From Pseudohongiella sp. O18 (GTDB lineage: Bacteria > Pseudomonadota > Gammaproteobacteria > Pseudomonadales > Pseudohongiellaceae), in assembly GCF_021729085.1 (NCBI RefSeq), contig NZ_JAJSAR010000002.1, positions 868,001 to 932,000 of the forward strand: DNA of 64,000 bases. Direction: 5' to 3'. This document shows, piece after piece, positions 46,257 to 57,203 of the stretch; position 1 is the stretch's first letter, and every line of letters begins with the position of its first letter. Position numbers and translations under genes: made by a program. The notes under the pieces are model-generated. The model worked only from the letters and a program-made list of their open reading frames with translations. It was not told where the DNA came from and searched no databases.

Positions 46257-49175
46257 TTACATCTCAAACGTAACACGGCCGTACAGCATACGACCTGTCG
46301 GGTCGTACAGGATTGACTCCATGCCGCCCAGCATAGGCACTTTCTGCGGCAGTCGGTCAAACAGGTTACGTGCACCTACCGTGAAAGAGAACTCACCACC
46401 CAGAGCATCAAGTCCGGAATAGTTGTAGCTCGCATCCGTGATAGTGGAGGCACGCAGCACCTCAACATTTCGGTAGTTGCTGAAAGGCAGGAAACGCTGG
46501 AACGAGAACTTCTCTGCGTCGAAGGTGATCTCGTCAATGTAACGGACAATCACATTGGCACTGTGGTTACCCATGTTCCAGCCGATGCTGGCATTGGCTT
46601 TCCATTCCGGCATTGGCGGTACGGCGCCGGTCAATGCGTTCTGATTGCCTTTCGCTTCAACCACAGGGCGGTCGGCCGACAGCTGGTAGGTGTAGCTGTC
46701 AACATAGGTGGCATCCAGCCCAAAGTTCATCGTACCCCAGTCGCCGATACTGAACAGATAGTCGAATTTCAGGTCCAGCGCAGTGACATCCATTTTCGAC
46801 GCATTGGTGGAGCTGCTGATGATGCGATCAATCTGCGCGACGTTGTTTGGGTCACGCTGGATCCGCTTGTCAGACAATGGGTTGTTTACCCAGGCTCTGA
46901 CCTGATCAACTGGCGGCAGACCTGAACCTGAATAACCGGTCGCCTGCCGGAAGTTGAAAAAGTCCGCAGCCAGAATATCAGCGGTAGTAGAGCTGATGAT
47001 CCGGTCTTCGAAGTTTGTTTCACTCCAGTCGATATCCAGCGTCATGCCATCAAGCAGGTTCAGTGTTACACCAAATGCAGTGGTATCTGCTGATTCAGGC
47101 ACCAGGTTCGGATTGCCCTGCGAGCAGTTCGCCGTGAAGGCCGCGAAAGTTGTGAATGGATCCGACACGTTGGTCAGACCACAAGATTCCGGCGCATTCA
47201 ACTGGTTCAGAGTTGGCGCAATAAATGAAGTACCAGTAGTGGCACGCACTGTCAGCCAGTCAGTCGGTATGTATACCAGACCAAATTTCGGATCTGTTGA
47301 ACTTTGACCCGTGCTGTAGTCTTCGTTACGCACGGCAACCTGTGCTTCCAGCGTATTGAACAAAGGCAGCGACAACTCGACAAAGTAGGCATCAACAGTT
47401 CGACCGTCGCTGACCGGGAACAGTTGCGTGCCAATGAATACATCGCCAGTCAGGCTATGCAGGCTGGGCGTATTGTCGAAACGGTCTTCACGTCTCTGAT
47501 ATCCAACGGCTGCACCCACTTCACCACCGGGCAGCGTAAAACCACCGGGGCTGATTACGCCGTTAAGTACTACATCCAGTGTCTGCAGTGACTCAACATC
47601 AAAAACACGGTTCTGTACGTAGGTAGAATCTGCCACGGCCTGAGTATTGAGCGTAGACGGATCAGTCGACACGAACGGTGTAAAACACGCGTCACGGTCG
47701 TTGGCGACATCGCAGTTCAGCCCCTGAGTCAGAGCACTCAGGCTGAAGTTATTGGCGCGGCTGTTGTCAGTCTGCTCTGAATACATGTAGCTGGCGGAAC
47801 CCTCCCAGCCCTCAATCCAGGGTACAGTGAAGTCCGCGCGCAGCGCTGAACGCCAGCCGTGGATCAGGCCAGCACCAACAGTGGAACCGTCTGGACCGAG
47901 TTGCGTAGGCAAAGTGCCATGTTTACCCCATGGACGCCATGCAGCAAAGTTAACGTCTTCGTTAAATGGGATACCGGTTGCAGCGCTTGGAGCACGGATG
48001 ACCATACCGTTGGCGTTGCGATCTGGAACACCATCACCGTTGGCGTCTACCGCATAAAGCTGATTGCCATTGGCATCGACGGCCGGGAATGGGTTACCGG
48101 GAATCTCGCCTCGGACGGTCGGAAGCTCACCGACGCGACCACCCGGGTTTGAGGGAGAACCACGGTTGTAAGTGCGGCGCTTGAAGTAGCCCCACTGCCC
48201 TGACAAAGTCAAACCAGAACTGAAGTCATACGTGGCATGTGCAAATGCCTGACCCTGGTCCTGAGCTGCGCGATAGTCCCAGAACTCACCGAAGTCGAAC
48301 CAGCACTGGCCAGCAAAAGTAAACCCGTTCGGGTTGTTGCCTGGTACCGTTGGATCTTCACGTGTTCCACCACAGTTTGGATCGGAAATCGTACGGAAAC
48401 TACCTGTCAGATCACCATTGGCATCACGTACAGGAACACGATAACGGCCCGGATTGGGCGTACTGGATGATGTCAGACCAGAGTTAAAATTGTCAGGGCG
48501 GTCGATCATCTCCAATCTGCCATTGGAGCGGTATTCACCTGCCACAACGAGATCGATACCGTTCCACTCGGTACCAGCGAGAACGCTGAACTGATCATCA
48601 GTGTAGTCGCCACGCGAATCGCCCTGGCGATAGGCTTCAAAACGAACACCGTCATAGGATTTGCGTGGGACAAAGTTGACAACACCGGCTACGGCCTGCG
48701 AGCCATACAATGCTGCAGCGCCATCTGTCACGATATCCATGCGGCCGATCGCGATCTGCGGCAGAAAAGTATTGACGTTGGTGCCGATGACACGCATGCC
48801 ATCAACCAGATTAAGAGTAGCGCCCGAACCCAGACCACGCAGGTTAATTGAGGTAGATGTGCTTGATGCTCCAGTAAAGGAGTTCTGCGTAACTGATGAG
48901 CCCTGGTTAAAGCTCAGGTTATGGATCACGTCACCCATATTGGGTGTGCCTTCAGCGGCGATATCTTCAGCTGAAACCTGAAGGATTGGCGATGCAGCCT
49001 GAAAACCTTCCGAACGACGAATAAAGGAGCCAGTTACAACAACTTCTTCGACTTCCGGTGTATTGGAGTCCTGCTGTGCAAGCACGGACGTTGCGGGGAG
49101 CATCATGGCGGCAGCGATAGCTGCGGACAACAGTTTTACTCGGGGATTACTAGTGAATTGAGTATTCGACTTCAT
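46257..49175 (-). CDS. TonB-dependent outer-membrane receptor
   Basis: The 972-residue receptor has a signal peptide ending ATSVLAQ and a TonB box (VEEVVVTGSFIRR). A plug domain (about residues 55-175, with INLRGLGSGATLNLVDGMRV) precedes a 22-strand barrel. The family pulls large ligands such as iron chelates, vitamin B12, sugars or peptides across the outer membrane. The substrate here is unknown. The extracellular part holds a calcium-site-like DANGDGVPDRNANG run. The last residue is methionine (GRVTFEM) rather than the usual aromatic. The ATG has AGAGG upstream. It lies between merR and tRNA-Pro, which are normally adjacent. Confidence 0.93.
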   Translation of the reverse strand: MKSNTQFTSNPRVKLLSAAIAAAMMLPATSVLAQQDSNTPEVEEVVVTGSFIRRSEGFQAASPILQVSAEDIAAEGTPNMGDVIHNLSFNQGSSVTQNSFTGASSTSTSINLRGLGSGATLNLVDGMRVIGTNVNTFLPQIAIGRMDIVTDGAAALYGSQAVAGVVNFVPRKSYDGVRFEAYRQGDSRGDYTDDQFSVLAGTEWNGIDLVVAGEYRSNGRLEMIDRPDNFNSGLTSSSTPNPGRYRVPVRDANGDLTGSFRTISDPNCGGTREDPTVPGNNPNGFTFAGQCWFDFGEFWDYRAAQDQGQAFAHATYDFSSGLTLSGQWGYFKRRTYNRGSPSNPGGRVGELPTVRGEIPGNPFPAVDANGNQLYAVDANGDGVPDRNANGMVIRAPSAATGIPFNEDVNFAAWRPWGKHGTLPTQLGPDGSTVGAGLIHGWRSALRADFTVPWIEGWEGSASYMYSEQTDNSRANNFSLSALTQGLNCDVANDRDACFTPFVSTDPSTLNTQAVADSTYVQNRVFDVESLQTLDVVLNGVISPGGFTLPGGEVGAAVGYQRREDRFDNTPSLHSLTGDVFIGTQLFPVSDGRTVDAYFVELSLPLFNTLEAQVAVRNEDYSTGQSSTDPKFGLVYIPTDWLTVRATTGTSFIAPTLNQLNAPESCGLTNVSDPFTTFAAFTANCSQGNPNLVPESADTTAFGVTLNLLDGMTLDIDWSETNFEDRIISSTTADILAADFFNFRQATGYSGSGLPPVDQVRAWVNNPLSDKRIQRDPNNVAQIDRIISSSTNASKMDVTALDLKFDYLFSIGDWGTMNFGLDATYVDSYTYQLSADRPVVEAKGNQNALTGAVPPMPEWKANASIGWNMGNHSANVIVRYIDEITFDAEKFSFQRFLPFSNYRNVEVLRASTITDASYNYSGLDALGGEFSFTVGARNLFDRLPQKVPMLGGMESILYDPTGRMLYGRVTFEM

Positions 49176-49388
49176 CCATGGACCTCTTGATGATTCTTAT
49201 TAGGTTTATGGTTGTCGATGCAGAGGCAATGAATAGCGCCGGTTTTCTCTCCAGAAACCGGGTCGACAGGACGTGCTGACATTCTGAGGACTACACTAAA
49301 CAACAACTTCCCTCAGGCAGTGACATTATTTTTATTCAATCATACTGCTAGAGCAATAGGAAACGGTGCGACATGCCCCGCTTTCCGG
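49176..49388 (-). promoter_or_regulatory. Predicted 213-base leader of the TonB receptor
   Basis: If the promoter at 49395-49422 is real, this is the 5' untranslated region. It contains two hairpins: CCGGTTT/AAACCGG (49239-49245 and 49255-49261) and CTGAGG/CCTCAG (49284-49289 and 49311-49316). I looked for the B12-box and other cobalamin-riboswitch elements and did not find them. The stretch holds no supported gene. Confidence 0.45.
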
Positions 49389-49394
49389 TGATGG

Positions 49395-49422
49395 ACTATA
49401 TCACTGGAGTCAATGATGTAAA
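49395..49422 (-). promoter_or_regulatory. Strong sigma-70-like promoter for the TonB receptor
   Basis: On the reverse strand TTTACA (49417-49422) and TATAGT (49395-49400) are separated by 16 bases, with five of six matches in each hexamer. It sits 80 bases past the merR stop. Between it and merR is an eight-T run (49434-49441) on the reverse strand and the palindrome CGAACGTTCG (49458-49467). Confidence 0.55.
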
Positions 49423-49501
49423 GGAAAAATTCGAAAAAAAACCAGAAAGTCGTCGTGCGAACGTTCGAAAAAGTGATGTCAGGCGCCGTAGAATCTGGCT
49501 A

Positions 49502-49855
49502 TTACAGCAGCGCCAGAGCCTCTTCCAGTTCTTTGATCATCTGCTTGAGCTCGGCCTTTTCAACTGCAGCACCCGGTTGCGGTTCCTGATGGCCGCTCAT
49601 ACGCTGACGGGCCCCACCGATGGTGAAACCCTGATCGTATAGCAGGGATTTGATCTGTCTGATCAGGAGGACGTCTTCACGCTGATAGTAGCGGCGATTG
49701 CCACGGCGCTTGACGGGTTTAAGCTGGGGAAATTCCTGTTCCCAGTAACGCAGCACATGCGGCTTTACCGTGCAAAGTTCACCCACTTCACCAATGGTAA
49801 AGTAGCGCTTTGACGGTATGGGCGGCAGGTCCTGCTTGTCACTGGCTTCCGGCAT
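49502..49855 (-). CDS. MerR-family transcriptional regulator
   Basis: This 117-residue regulator has a MerR-type winged helix: [40 protein letters not shown] and [17 protein letters not shown] short C-terminal helix ends with [18 protein letters not shown]. No metal- or drug-sensing cysteines are visible. It is the small MerR gene that follows ihfA across many Gammaproteobacteria, of unknown target. Its 5' end overlaps the ihfA 3' end by 17 bases. Confidence 0.88.
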   Translation of the reverse strand: MPEASDKQDLPPIPSKRYFTIGEVGELCTVKPHVLRYWEQEFPQLKPVKRRGNRRYYQREDVLLIRQIKSLLYDQGFTIGGARQRMSGHQEPQPGAAVEKAELKQMIKELEEALALL

Positions 49856-50144
49856 ATTTCTCTACCCTCGCCTTTAGCTTTTGGCCAGGACGGAACGTCA
49901 CCACGCGACGTGCCTTGATAGGAATTTCTTCACCGGTCTTGGGGTTGCGTCCGGGGCGCTGTTTCTTGTCACGCAGATCAAAATTGCCGAATCCAGACAA
50001 CTTGACCTGTTCGTTGCTTTCCAGGGCCTGGCGAATTTCCTCGAAGAACAGCTCGACCAGTTCTTTGGCCTCTCGCTTGTTAACGCCGAGTTCATCAAAC
50101 AGACGTTCTGCCATTTCCGCTTTTGTCAGGGCGCCGTTTTGCAT
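49839..50144 (-). CDS. ihfA: Integration host factor subunit alpha
   Basis: IhfA (101 residues) forms with IhfB the DNA-bending nucleoid protein. The dimer part has [20 protein letters not shown] and [20 protein letters not shown]. The beta arms contain the proline in [13 protein letters not shown], and the C-terminus has [16 protein letters not shown] 50144 is chosen because AAGGAA is seven bases upstream; the in-frame TTG at 50150 abuts that site. It starts two bases after the pheT stop, so it is coupled to pheST as in E. coli. Confidence 0.95.
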   Translation of the reverse strand: MQNGALTKAEMAERLFDELGVNKREAKELVELFFEEIRQALESNEQVKLSGFGNFDLRDKKQRPGRNPKTGEEIPIKARRVVTFRPGQKLKARVEKYAGSQ

Positions 50145-50146
50145 GT

Positions 50147-52534
50147 TCAATTCCTTAACTTAGCATTAAATTTGTCTTCCAGGCCTTTGACGCAACGCTC
50201 AATTATGACATTGATCTCGTCGTCGCTAAGAGTGCGCGAAGGATGTTGCCAGGTCAAGCCCAAAGCTACACTTTTTTTGTCACTTTCGACTTTATCACCT
50301 TGATAAACATCAAATATTCTAATTCCGAGCAGCTCTGGGCCTGCCAGTTCACGCAAATGCTGCTCAATATCAGCCACAGCCACAGCCCGGTCCAGCACCA
50401 GCGCCAGATCCCGGCTTACCTCTGGATAGCGTGACAAAGGCTTGAAAGCCGGTACCGTTGCGGCGCGAATCGCAGCCAGATCCAACTCGAACAGGTACAC
50501 CCGTCCGTTGATATCCAGTGCCCGCTGCAGTGCAGGATCCAGTGCGCCGACCAGTCCAATGCGCTGTCCATCCAGCGCCACAGCGGCCGCCTGGCCGCCA
50601 TGCAGGGCCTGATGCTCTGCCTTCTCAAAACGGCAGCGTGGCAACAGTGCACCCAGGTCCAGCAGGCCTTCGACATCACCTTTGATGTCAAAGAAATCAA
50701 CAACTTCCCTGCCCTGAGACCAGGTGGTAGGGAAACGCTCGCCGTAGATCAGACCGGCCAGTCTTTCCGGCTGACGGATTCCTTCAGGCTCGGGCAGAAA
50801 CACCTGACCGGTCTCGAAGATGCGAACCCGGGTCTGCTGGCGATTGATATTGTGCTGCAATGTCCGCAGCAGCCCTGCCCAAAGGCTGGTACGCATCACC
50901 GACATATCTTCCGAGATGGGGTTCTGCAGTGCCACGGGAGCGGGCGATGCAGAAACCTGCGCCATCAGCTTTGGCTCGACAAAGCTGTAGGTGATGACCT
51001 GTTGGTAACCCTGTGCTACCAGACGCTCACGGATCCGTGACAGTGCCACTTCCCGCTCGCTGGCCTCAGGCATCTGAGTGCGCATAACAGGGCGTGTCAC
51101 GGGCAGGCGGTCATAGCCATGGACGCGTGCCACTTCTTCAATCAGATCTGCCTCAATGGCGATATCGTGACGGAATGACGGTACGTCAAAGGTCAGCTCA
51201 TCTTCCGAGCGACCAACAAGAGTCACTCCCAGGCCATTGAGAATACTGATAATTTCCTCTTCATTCAGCTCCATACCGAGCACGCTCGCCAGGTAGGAAG
51301 GACGCAGCTTTACCTCGCTGGCAGTTGGCAGCGTCCCGGTGCTCTCGGTAACCGGACCCGGCTTGCCACCGGCGATGGCGATCAGCAGCTCGGTTGCGCG
51401 CTCCATAGCCAGCGCCTGCAGGTTATAGTCGACACCACGCTCATAACGGTGGGACGAGTCGGTATGCAGGCCATAGCGGCGCGCCCGGCCAGCCACCGCA
51501 AGTGCATCAAAACAGGCACATTCCAGGAAAATATGCTGGGTCGACTCTGTCACGCTGCTGGGTTCTCCGCCCATGATACCGGCCAGCGCCAAAGGACCAC
51601 TGGCATCGGTGATCAGCAAGGTATCGGTGGCGGGTTCAACTGATTTGCCGTCCAGCAGTGTCAGCGTGTCGCCCGCCACTGCCTGACGCACGACGATCTC
51701 GCCACTGAGGCGCTCCAGATCGAAAGCGTGCATCGGCTGACCCAGTTCCATCAACACGTAATTGGTCACATCAACGACAGGATCGATGCTGCGCAGTCCG
51801 CAGCGACGCAGGCGCTCCTGCATCCATAATGGTGTTGTGGCATTGATATCGACATCGCGTATCACTCGTCCCAGATATCGCGTACAGGCGTCTGGCGCGT
51901 CAACACGGACCGGGAAGGTGTCATCAATCTGAACGGCGACAGGCGTCACCTGCAGATCCTTGAAGCTCAGCTGATTCAGGGTTGCGATCTCGCGTGACAG
52001 GCCGCGAATGCTCAGACAGTCACCCCGGTTAGGCGTCAGATCCAACTCAAAGTATCGATCATCAAGTTGCAGGTACTCTCTGACGTTCTGACCGACGGGT
52101 GCATCGGCAGGCAATTCCAGCAGGCCGTCCGATGAATCGGCCATACCCAGCTCTTCGGCCGAGCACAGCATGCCGAAGGACTCAACGCCACGCAGTTTGG
52201 CTTTTTTAATACGGAATGGTTTGTCCGGAGACTCACCAGGCAATTCCGCCCCAAGGGTGGCGTAAGGGACTTTCATGCCTGGCCTGACATTGGGCGCACC
52301 GCAGACAACCTGTACCTGCTGACTGCCATCATTGACCTGACAGACGCGTAGTTTGTCAGCATCCGGGTGCGGTTCGACGCTGACCACCTCTGCTACCAGA
52401 ATACCCGTAAACGCGGCCGCCACCGGGCCTGAGGCGTCCACCTCCAATCCTGCCATGGTCAGCTGATCAATCAGTGCCTGCGGCTCAAGTGGCGTATCCA
52501 GCCACTCACGAATCCATTGTTGTGTGAAAATCAT
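50147..52534 (-). CDS. pheT: Phenylalanyl-tRNA synthetase, beta subunit
   Basis: PheT (795 residues) is the large subunit of the tetrameric PheRS. It provides structural support and the editing site. Domains in order are an N-terminal EMAP-like tRNA-binding domain ([20 protein letters not shown]), B3/B4 editing region, B5 domain, and a C-terminal anticodon-binding ferredoxin fold ([19 protein letters not shown]). It follows pheS by 31 bases and precedes ihfA by two. Confidence 0.95.
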   Translation of the reverse strand: MIFTQQWIREWLDTPLEPQALIDQLTMAGLEVDASGPVAAAFTGILVAEVVSVEPHPDADKLRVCQVNDGSQQVQVVCGAPNVRPGMKVPYATLGAELPGESPDKPFRIKKAKLRGVESFGMLCSAEELGMADSSDGLLELPADAPVGQNVREYLQLDDRYFELDLTPNRGDCLSIRGLSREIATLNQLSFKDLQVTPVAVQIDDTFPVRVDAPDACTRYLGRVIRDVDINATTPLWMQERLRRCGLRSIDPVVDVTNYVLMELGQPMHAFDLERLSGEIVVRQAVAGDTLTLLDGKSVEPATDTLLITDASGPLALAGIMGGEPSSVTESTQHIFLECACFDALAVAGRARRYGLHTDSSHRYERGVDYNLQALAMERATELLIAIAGGKPGPVTESTGTLPTASEVKLRPSYLASVLGMELNEEEIISILNGLGVTLVGRSEDELTFDVPSFRHDIAIEADLIEEVARVHGYDRLPVTRPVMRTQMPEASEREVALSRIRERLVAQGYQQVITYSFVEPKLMAQVSASPAPVALQNPISEDMSVMRTSLWAGLLRTLQHNINRQQTRVRIFETGQVFLPEPEGIRQPERLAGLIYGERFPTTWSQGREVVDFFDIKGDVEGLLDLGALLPRCRFEKAEHQALHGGQAAAVALDGQRIGLVGALDPALQRALDINGRVYLFELDLAAIRAATVPAFKPLSRYPEVSRDLALVLDRAVAVADIEQHLRELAGPELLGIRIFDVYQGDKVESDKKSVALGLTWQHPSRTLSDDEINVIIERCVKGLEDKFNAKLRN

Positions 52535-52565
52535 GGTAGTTTGCTCTTGGCTATCAGCTCGCGGT

Positions 52566-53648
<1,083 letters not shown>

Positions 53649-53656
53649 CTAATACC

Positions 53657-53675
53657 TGCATGGACCTGCCATGCA
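53657..53675 (-). promoter_or_regulatory. Hairpin in the pheS leader
   Basis: TGCATGG (53657-53663) and CCATGCA (53669-53675) form a 7-bp stem with a five-base loop, 35 bases before the pheS ATG. It has no T-run. It may shape translation of pheS or be part of an attenuator with the upstream stem. Confidence 0.4.
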
Positions 53676-53694
53676 CAGAACCCTGAATGCACAA

Positions 53695-53727
53695 AGCCGG
53701 CACGGGCAAACAACTCCCGGACCGGCT
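53695..53727 (-). terminator. Two-part hairpin between rplT and pheS
   Basis: AGCCGG/CCGGCT (53695-53700 and 53722-53727) and an inner CGGG/CCCG stem (53703-53706 and 53716-53719) are separated by a 2x2 internal loop. It starts 23 bases after the rplT stop on the reverse strand. Only two T follow, so it is at most a weak terminator or attenuator for pheST. Confidence 0.45.
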
Positions 53728-53749
53728 CTGCAGGAAAGTACCGCGATTG

Positions 53750-54109
53750 TTACTGTGCCAGGCTAGCTTTAGCCTGGTTGACCAGTGCAGCAAATGCCGC
53801 CTTGTCGTGCACAGCCAGATCCGCCATTACACGGCGGTCCACGGCAATATTGGCTTTCTTCAGACCAGCAATCATCTGGCTGTAGGTCATTCCGTTCGCA
53901 CGAGCCTGCGCGTTGATACGGGTAATCCACAGAGAGCGGAATACACGTTTCTTCGTGCGGCGATCTCGGTAAGCATACTGGCCGGCTTTGATGACCGCCT
54001 GGAACGCTACGCGATAGACACGACTACGGGCACCATAATAACCCTTAGCCTGCTTCAGAATTTTTTTGTGACGGCGACGCGCCGTTACGCCACGTTTTAC
54101 TCGGGCCAT
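53750..54109 (-). CDS. rplT: 50S ribosomal protein L20
   Basis: RplT (119 residues) binds 23S rRNA early in 50S assembly and can repress its own operon. The basic N-terminus [19 protein letters not shown] and the motifs [12 protein letters not shown] and [17 protein letters not shown] are characteristic. It follows rpmI by 29 bases in the infC-rpmI-rplT unit. Confidence 0.97.
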   Translation of the reverse strand: MARVKRGVTARRRHKKILKQAKGYYGARSRVYRVAFQAVIKAGQYAYRDRRTKKRVFRSLWITRINAQARANGMTYSQMIAGLKKANIAVDRRVMADLAVHDKAAFAALVNQAKASLAQ

Positions 54110-54138
54110 ATCAGTCTCCTGTCAAAATCCGCTAAGGG

Positions 54139-54333
54139 TTACACTTTACGCAACATACGATCGATCAACGGCTTATCGCAGGCAGCTACCAGCGAAGTAC
54201 CGCGCAGATGACGTTTGCGCTTGGTGGTCATTTTGGTGAGGATATGGCTCTTGTTGGCGCTTTTACGCTTCCAGCCAGTGGCTGTTTTTTTGAAGCGTTT
54301 GGAAGCACCGCTGTGGGTCTTCATCTTGCTCAT
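54139..54333 (-). CDS. rpmI: 50S ribosomal protein L35
   Basis: RpmI (64 residues) is a small basic protein of the large ribosomal subunit. It shows the usual [18 protein letters not shown] and the C-terminal [14 protein letters not shown] 54333 has GGAG upstream and fits the family length. It lies between infC and rplT on the reverse strand. Confidence 0.96.
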   Translation of the reverse strand: MSKMKTHSGASKRFKKTATGWKRKSANKSHILTKMTTKRKRHLRGTSLVAACDKPLIDRMLRKV

Positions 54334-54401
54334 TACTGCAACTCCGCATTTATTCGCCATCACTGGCGACTCAGATTAAGTAATAGAAGCCCTGAAACCT
54401 A

Positions 54402-54941
54402 TCAGGCCTTCTTCTTTTTGCTTGGTGCCAGAACCATAACGGCCTGGCGACCTTCCATCTTGGGTTCCTGTTCCACCTGACCATATTCCTCCAGATCCTG
54501 GCGAATACGGTTCAAGAGTTCCAGTCCAAGATGCTGATGGGCCATTTCACGGCCGCGGAATCGCAAAGATACCTTGGCCTTGTCCCCATCAGACAGGAAA
54601 CGTATCAGGTTGCGTAGTTTTACCTGATAATCCCCTTCTTCCGTCCCTGGTCGAAACTTGATTTCTTTTAACTGTGTCTTGCGCTGCTTTTTCTTGTTGG
54701 CAGCCTTCTGCTTTTTCAGATCGAAGATATGCTTGCCATAGTCCATGACTTTGCACACCGGCGGCTCGGCGTCGGGCGCAATCATCACCAGGTCGAGTTT
54801 GGCCTCAGCCGCCTCAGCGCGGGCCTCTTCAATGGTCACTACTCCTTTCTGCTCACCGTTGGCGAGCACCAGACGCACTTCCGTGGCGTCAATGTTTTCG
54901 TTGATGACCGGCTTCCTGGAACTACTCTTCATATTTGACAG
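54402..54941 (-). CDS. infC: Translation initiation factor IF-3 (probable CTG start)
   Basis: IF-3 (179 residues from the CTG) keeps 30S subunits free and checks start codons. Conserved segments are [50 protein letters not shown] and [16 protein letters not shown] 54932 would be 17 bases from the only ribosome site, AGGAG at 54950-54954. CTG 54941 is eight bases from it and in frame, and gives the usual family length. Rare start codons are a known feature of infC autoregulation, so I place the start there. thrS lies upstream and rpmI downstream. Confidence 0.9.
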   Translation of the reverse strand: MSNMKSSSRKPVINENIDATEVRLVLANGEQKGVVTIEEARAEAAEAKLDLVMIAPDAEPPVCKVMDYGKHIFDLKKQKAANKKKQRKTQLKEIKFRPGTEEGDYQVKLRNLIRFLSDGDKAKVSLRFRGREMAHQHLGLELLNRIRQDLEEYGQVEQEPKMEGRQAVMVLAPSKKKKA

Positions 54942-54973
54942 CGTCTTCTCTCCTGTTCGGATTCAATTTTCAT

Positions 54974-56899
54974 TCAGTGGTCCGACTGGGTTCTGCCGAA
55001 GCGCGCAACGTCTGCCTGTAAATGATCGGCAAATGCTTCCAGAGACATGGTACCCAGGTCCTGGCCGTCACGGGTTCGCACCGCCACCTGACCGTTTTCC
55101 ATCTCACGATCACCGACAACCAGCAAATACGGAACCTTCTGAATGGTGTGCTCGCGGATTTTAAAGCCGATCTTCTCATTTCTCAAGTCCGCACTGACCC
55201 GAAAACCCTTTTCGGCCAGCATTTTACGGACTTTTTCGCAATATTCGCCCTGCTTGTCGGTAATATTGAGAATAACTGCCTGCTCCGGTGCCAGCCAGGC
55301 TGGCAGCGCGCCGGCGTAATGTTCGATCAAAACGCCGATAAAACGCTCGAAGGATCCCAGGATCGCACGGTGCAACATCACTGGTACTTTGCGGCTGCCA
55401 TCTTCGGCCACATATTGCGCGCCGAGTCGGTCTGGCATCGAGAAATCGACCTGAATCGTGCCGCACTGCTGCACACGACCCATGCAATCTTTCAATGAAA
55501 ACTCAATTTTGGGACCGTAGAAGGCGCCTTCACCCGGCAGCAGCTCCCATGCCAGCCCACTGTTGTCCAGCGCCTGGCGCAGGGCCGCTTCAGAGCGATC
55601 CCAGATTTCGTCACTGCCCACACGTTTCTCAGGGCGGGTTGAAAGACGCAGAATGATCTCGTCAAAACCGAAATCGCGATAGACACCAAACAGCAGCTGC
55701 ATAAAGGAAGCAACTTCGCTCTGAATATCATCTTCAGCGCAGAAAATGTGTGCATCGTCCTGCGTAAAGCTGCGCACCCGCATCAGACCGTGCATGGAAC
55801 CTGATGGCTCAAAGCGGTGACAGGAGCCGAACTCAGCCAGTCGCAGCGGAAGATCGCGGTAACTCTTCAGGCCCTGATTGAACACCTGCACGTGGCAGGG
55901 ACAGTTCATTGGCTTGATGGCGTACATGCGGTTTTCTGACTCGACGCTGAACATCTCGTCAGCAAATTTGTCGGCATGTCCGGACTTCTCCCACAGCGTG
56001 TAGTCAACCAGCTGTGGTGTGCGAATTTCCTGATAGCCGTGCTGACGCTGCAGCTTCTGCATGTAGTGCTGGATTTCCTGATACACCGTCCAGCCTTTGG
56101 GATGCCAGAACACCATACCAGGTGCTTCTTCCTGGAAATGGAACAGATCCAGCTTTTTGCCGATCTTGCGATGGTCGCGCTTCTGCTGCTCTTCCAGTCG
56201 GAACAGGTAGTCGGCCAGCGCCTTTTTATCCTGCCAGGCAGTGCCGTAAATGCGCTGCAGCATTTCATTGTTCGAGTCACCGCGCCAGTAGGCACCGGCG
56301 ACCGATGTCAGTTTGAATGCCTTGAACTTGCCAGTGTTGGGCACGTGCGGGCCGCGACACAGGTCAACAAACTCACCCTGGCGATAGAACGACAACTCTT
56401 CGTTGCCGGGGATGTCCTTGATGATCTGCACTTTGTACTGTTCGCCCATTTTCTCAAACATGGCTACAGCTTCGTCGCGCGACATGACTTCGCGGCTGAC
56501 TGGCAGATTTTCCTTAACGATATCACCCATTACTTTTTCGATCTGTTCCAGATCTTCGGGTGTAAAAGGACGCTCGTAAGCGAAGTCGTAATAGAAGCCA
56601 TCATCGATCACTGGACCGATGGTAACCTGCGCGTCCGGGAAAAGACGCTGCACCGCCTGCGCCATCAGGTGGGCACAGGAGTGGCGAATCACATCCAGGC
56701 CGTCCTCATCACGATCCGTCACAATGGCCAGCTCGGCATCGTCCGCGATTGTGTATGAGGTATCCACCAGCGTGCCGTTAACGCGGCCGGCCAGAGCGGC
56801 CTTGGCCAGGCCAGCACCAATGGATTCTGCCACCTGGGCAACTGTCACGGGTTGTTCAAACGAGCGCTGACTACCGTCGGGGAGTGTGATTACAGGCAT
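54974..56899 (-). CDS. thrS: Threonyl-tRNA synthetase
   Basis: ThrS (641 residues) charges tRNA-Thr and edits mischarged serine. It has an N-terminal TGS domain ([20 protein letters not shown]) and an editing domain with [16 protein letters not shown]. The class II core has [20 protein letters not shown], motif 2 in [20 protein letters not shown], and the zinc ligand in [11 protein letters not shown]. An anticodon-binding C-terminal domain ends it. It is followed by infC after 32 bases and preceded by tRNA-Val. Confidence 0.96.
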   Translation of the reverse strand: MPVITLPDGSQRSFEQPVTVAQVAESIGAGLAKAALAGRVNGTLVDTSYTIADDAELAIVTDRDEDGLDVIRHSCAHLMAQAVQRLFPDAQVTIGPVIDDGFYYDFAYERPFTPEDLEQIEKVMGDIVKENLPVSREVMSRDEAVAMFEKMGEQYKVQIIKDIPGNEELSFYRQGEFVDLCRGPHVPNTGKFKAFKLTSVAGAYWRGDSNNEMLQRIYGTAWQDKKALADYLFRLEEQQKRDHRKIGKKLDLFHFQEEAPGMVFWHPKGWTVYQEIQHYMQKLQRQHGYQEIRTPQLVDYTLWEKSGHADKFADEMFSVESENRMYAIKPMNCPCHVQVFNQGLKSYRDLPLRLAEFGSCHRFEPSGSMHGLMRVRSFTQDDAHIFCAEDDIQSEVASFMQLLFGVYRDFGFDEIILRLSTRPEKRVGSDEIWDRSEAALRQALDNSGLAWELLPGEGAFYGPKIEFSLKDCMGRVQQCGTIQVDFSMPDRLGAQYVAEDGSRKVPVMLHRAILGSFERFIGVLIEHYAGALPAWLAPEQAVILNITDKQGEYCEKVRKMLAEKGFRVSADLRNEKIGFKIREHTIQKVPYLLVVGDREMENGQVAVRTRDGQDLGTMSLEAFADHLQADVARFGRTQSDH

Positions 56900-56948
56900 A
56901 GAAAGTGATGTTCTGAATTCGGTTAACGATGTGGCACCCGCAAAGGAG

Positions 56949-57025
<77 letters not shown>

Positions 57026-57160
57026 GCTATTACAACCTGCAACGTCACAATGACGCCTTTCCATCCTGTCGCGGGATTTGCCGCTGCTTGCGTCAGGTAT
57101 TCTGCTTCGGGAATCGATTATTTGATGCCCTGCTGATACACCCGCCGTCAAAGGAGTGCG

Positions 57161-57189
57161 ATTATAGGGGCTGATCGGCAAAACTACAA
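57161..57189 (-). promoter_or_regulatory. Promoter upstream of tRNA-Val and thrS
   Basis: On the reverse strand TATAAT (57161-57166) is a perfect -10, 17 bases from TTGTAG (57184-57189). The -10 is followed by a GC-rich stretch typical of stable-RNA promoters. It begins 135 bases before the tRNA, inside the gap after uvrB, so the tRNA transcript would have a long leader. I see nothing else clear in 57026-57160. Confidence 0.55.
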
Positions 57190-57203
57190 CACAAAATCAG
57201 GCG

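Noticed and set aside
49176-49388. Cobalamin riboswitch in front of the TonB receptor
   Set aside because: Only a CACTG...GGGAAG likeness was seen; the B12 box and the other conserved boxes are absent.
49373-49642. Forward-strand frame of 89 residues opposite merR
   Set aside because: It overlaps the merR 3' half in antisense and has no motif or ribosome site.
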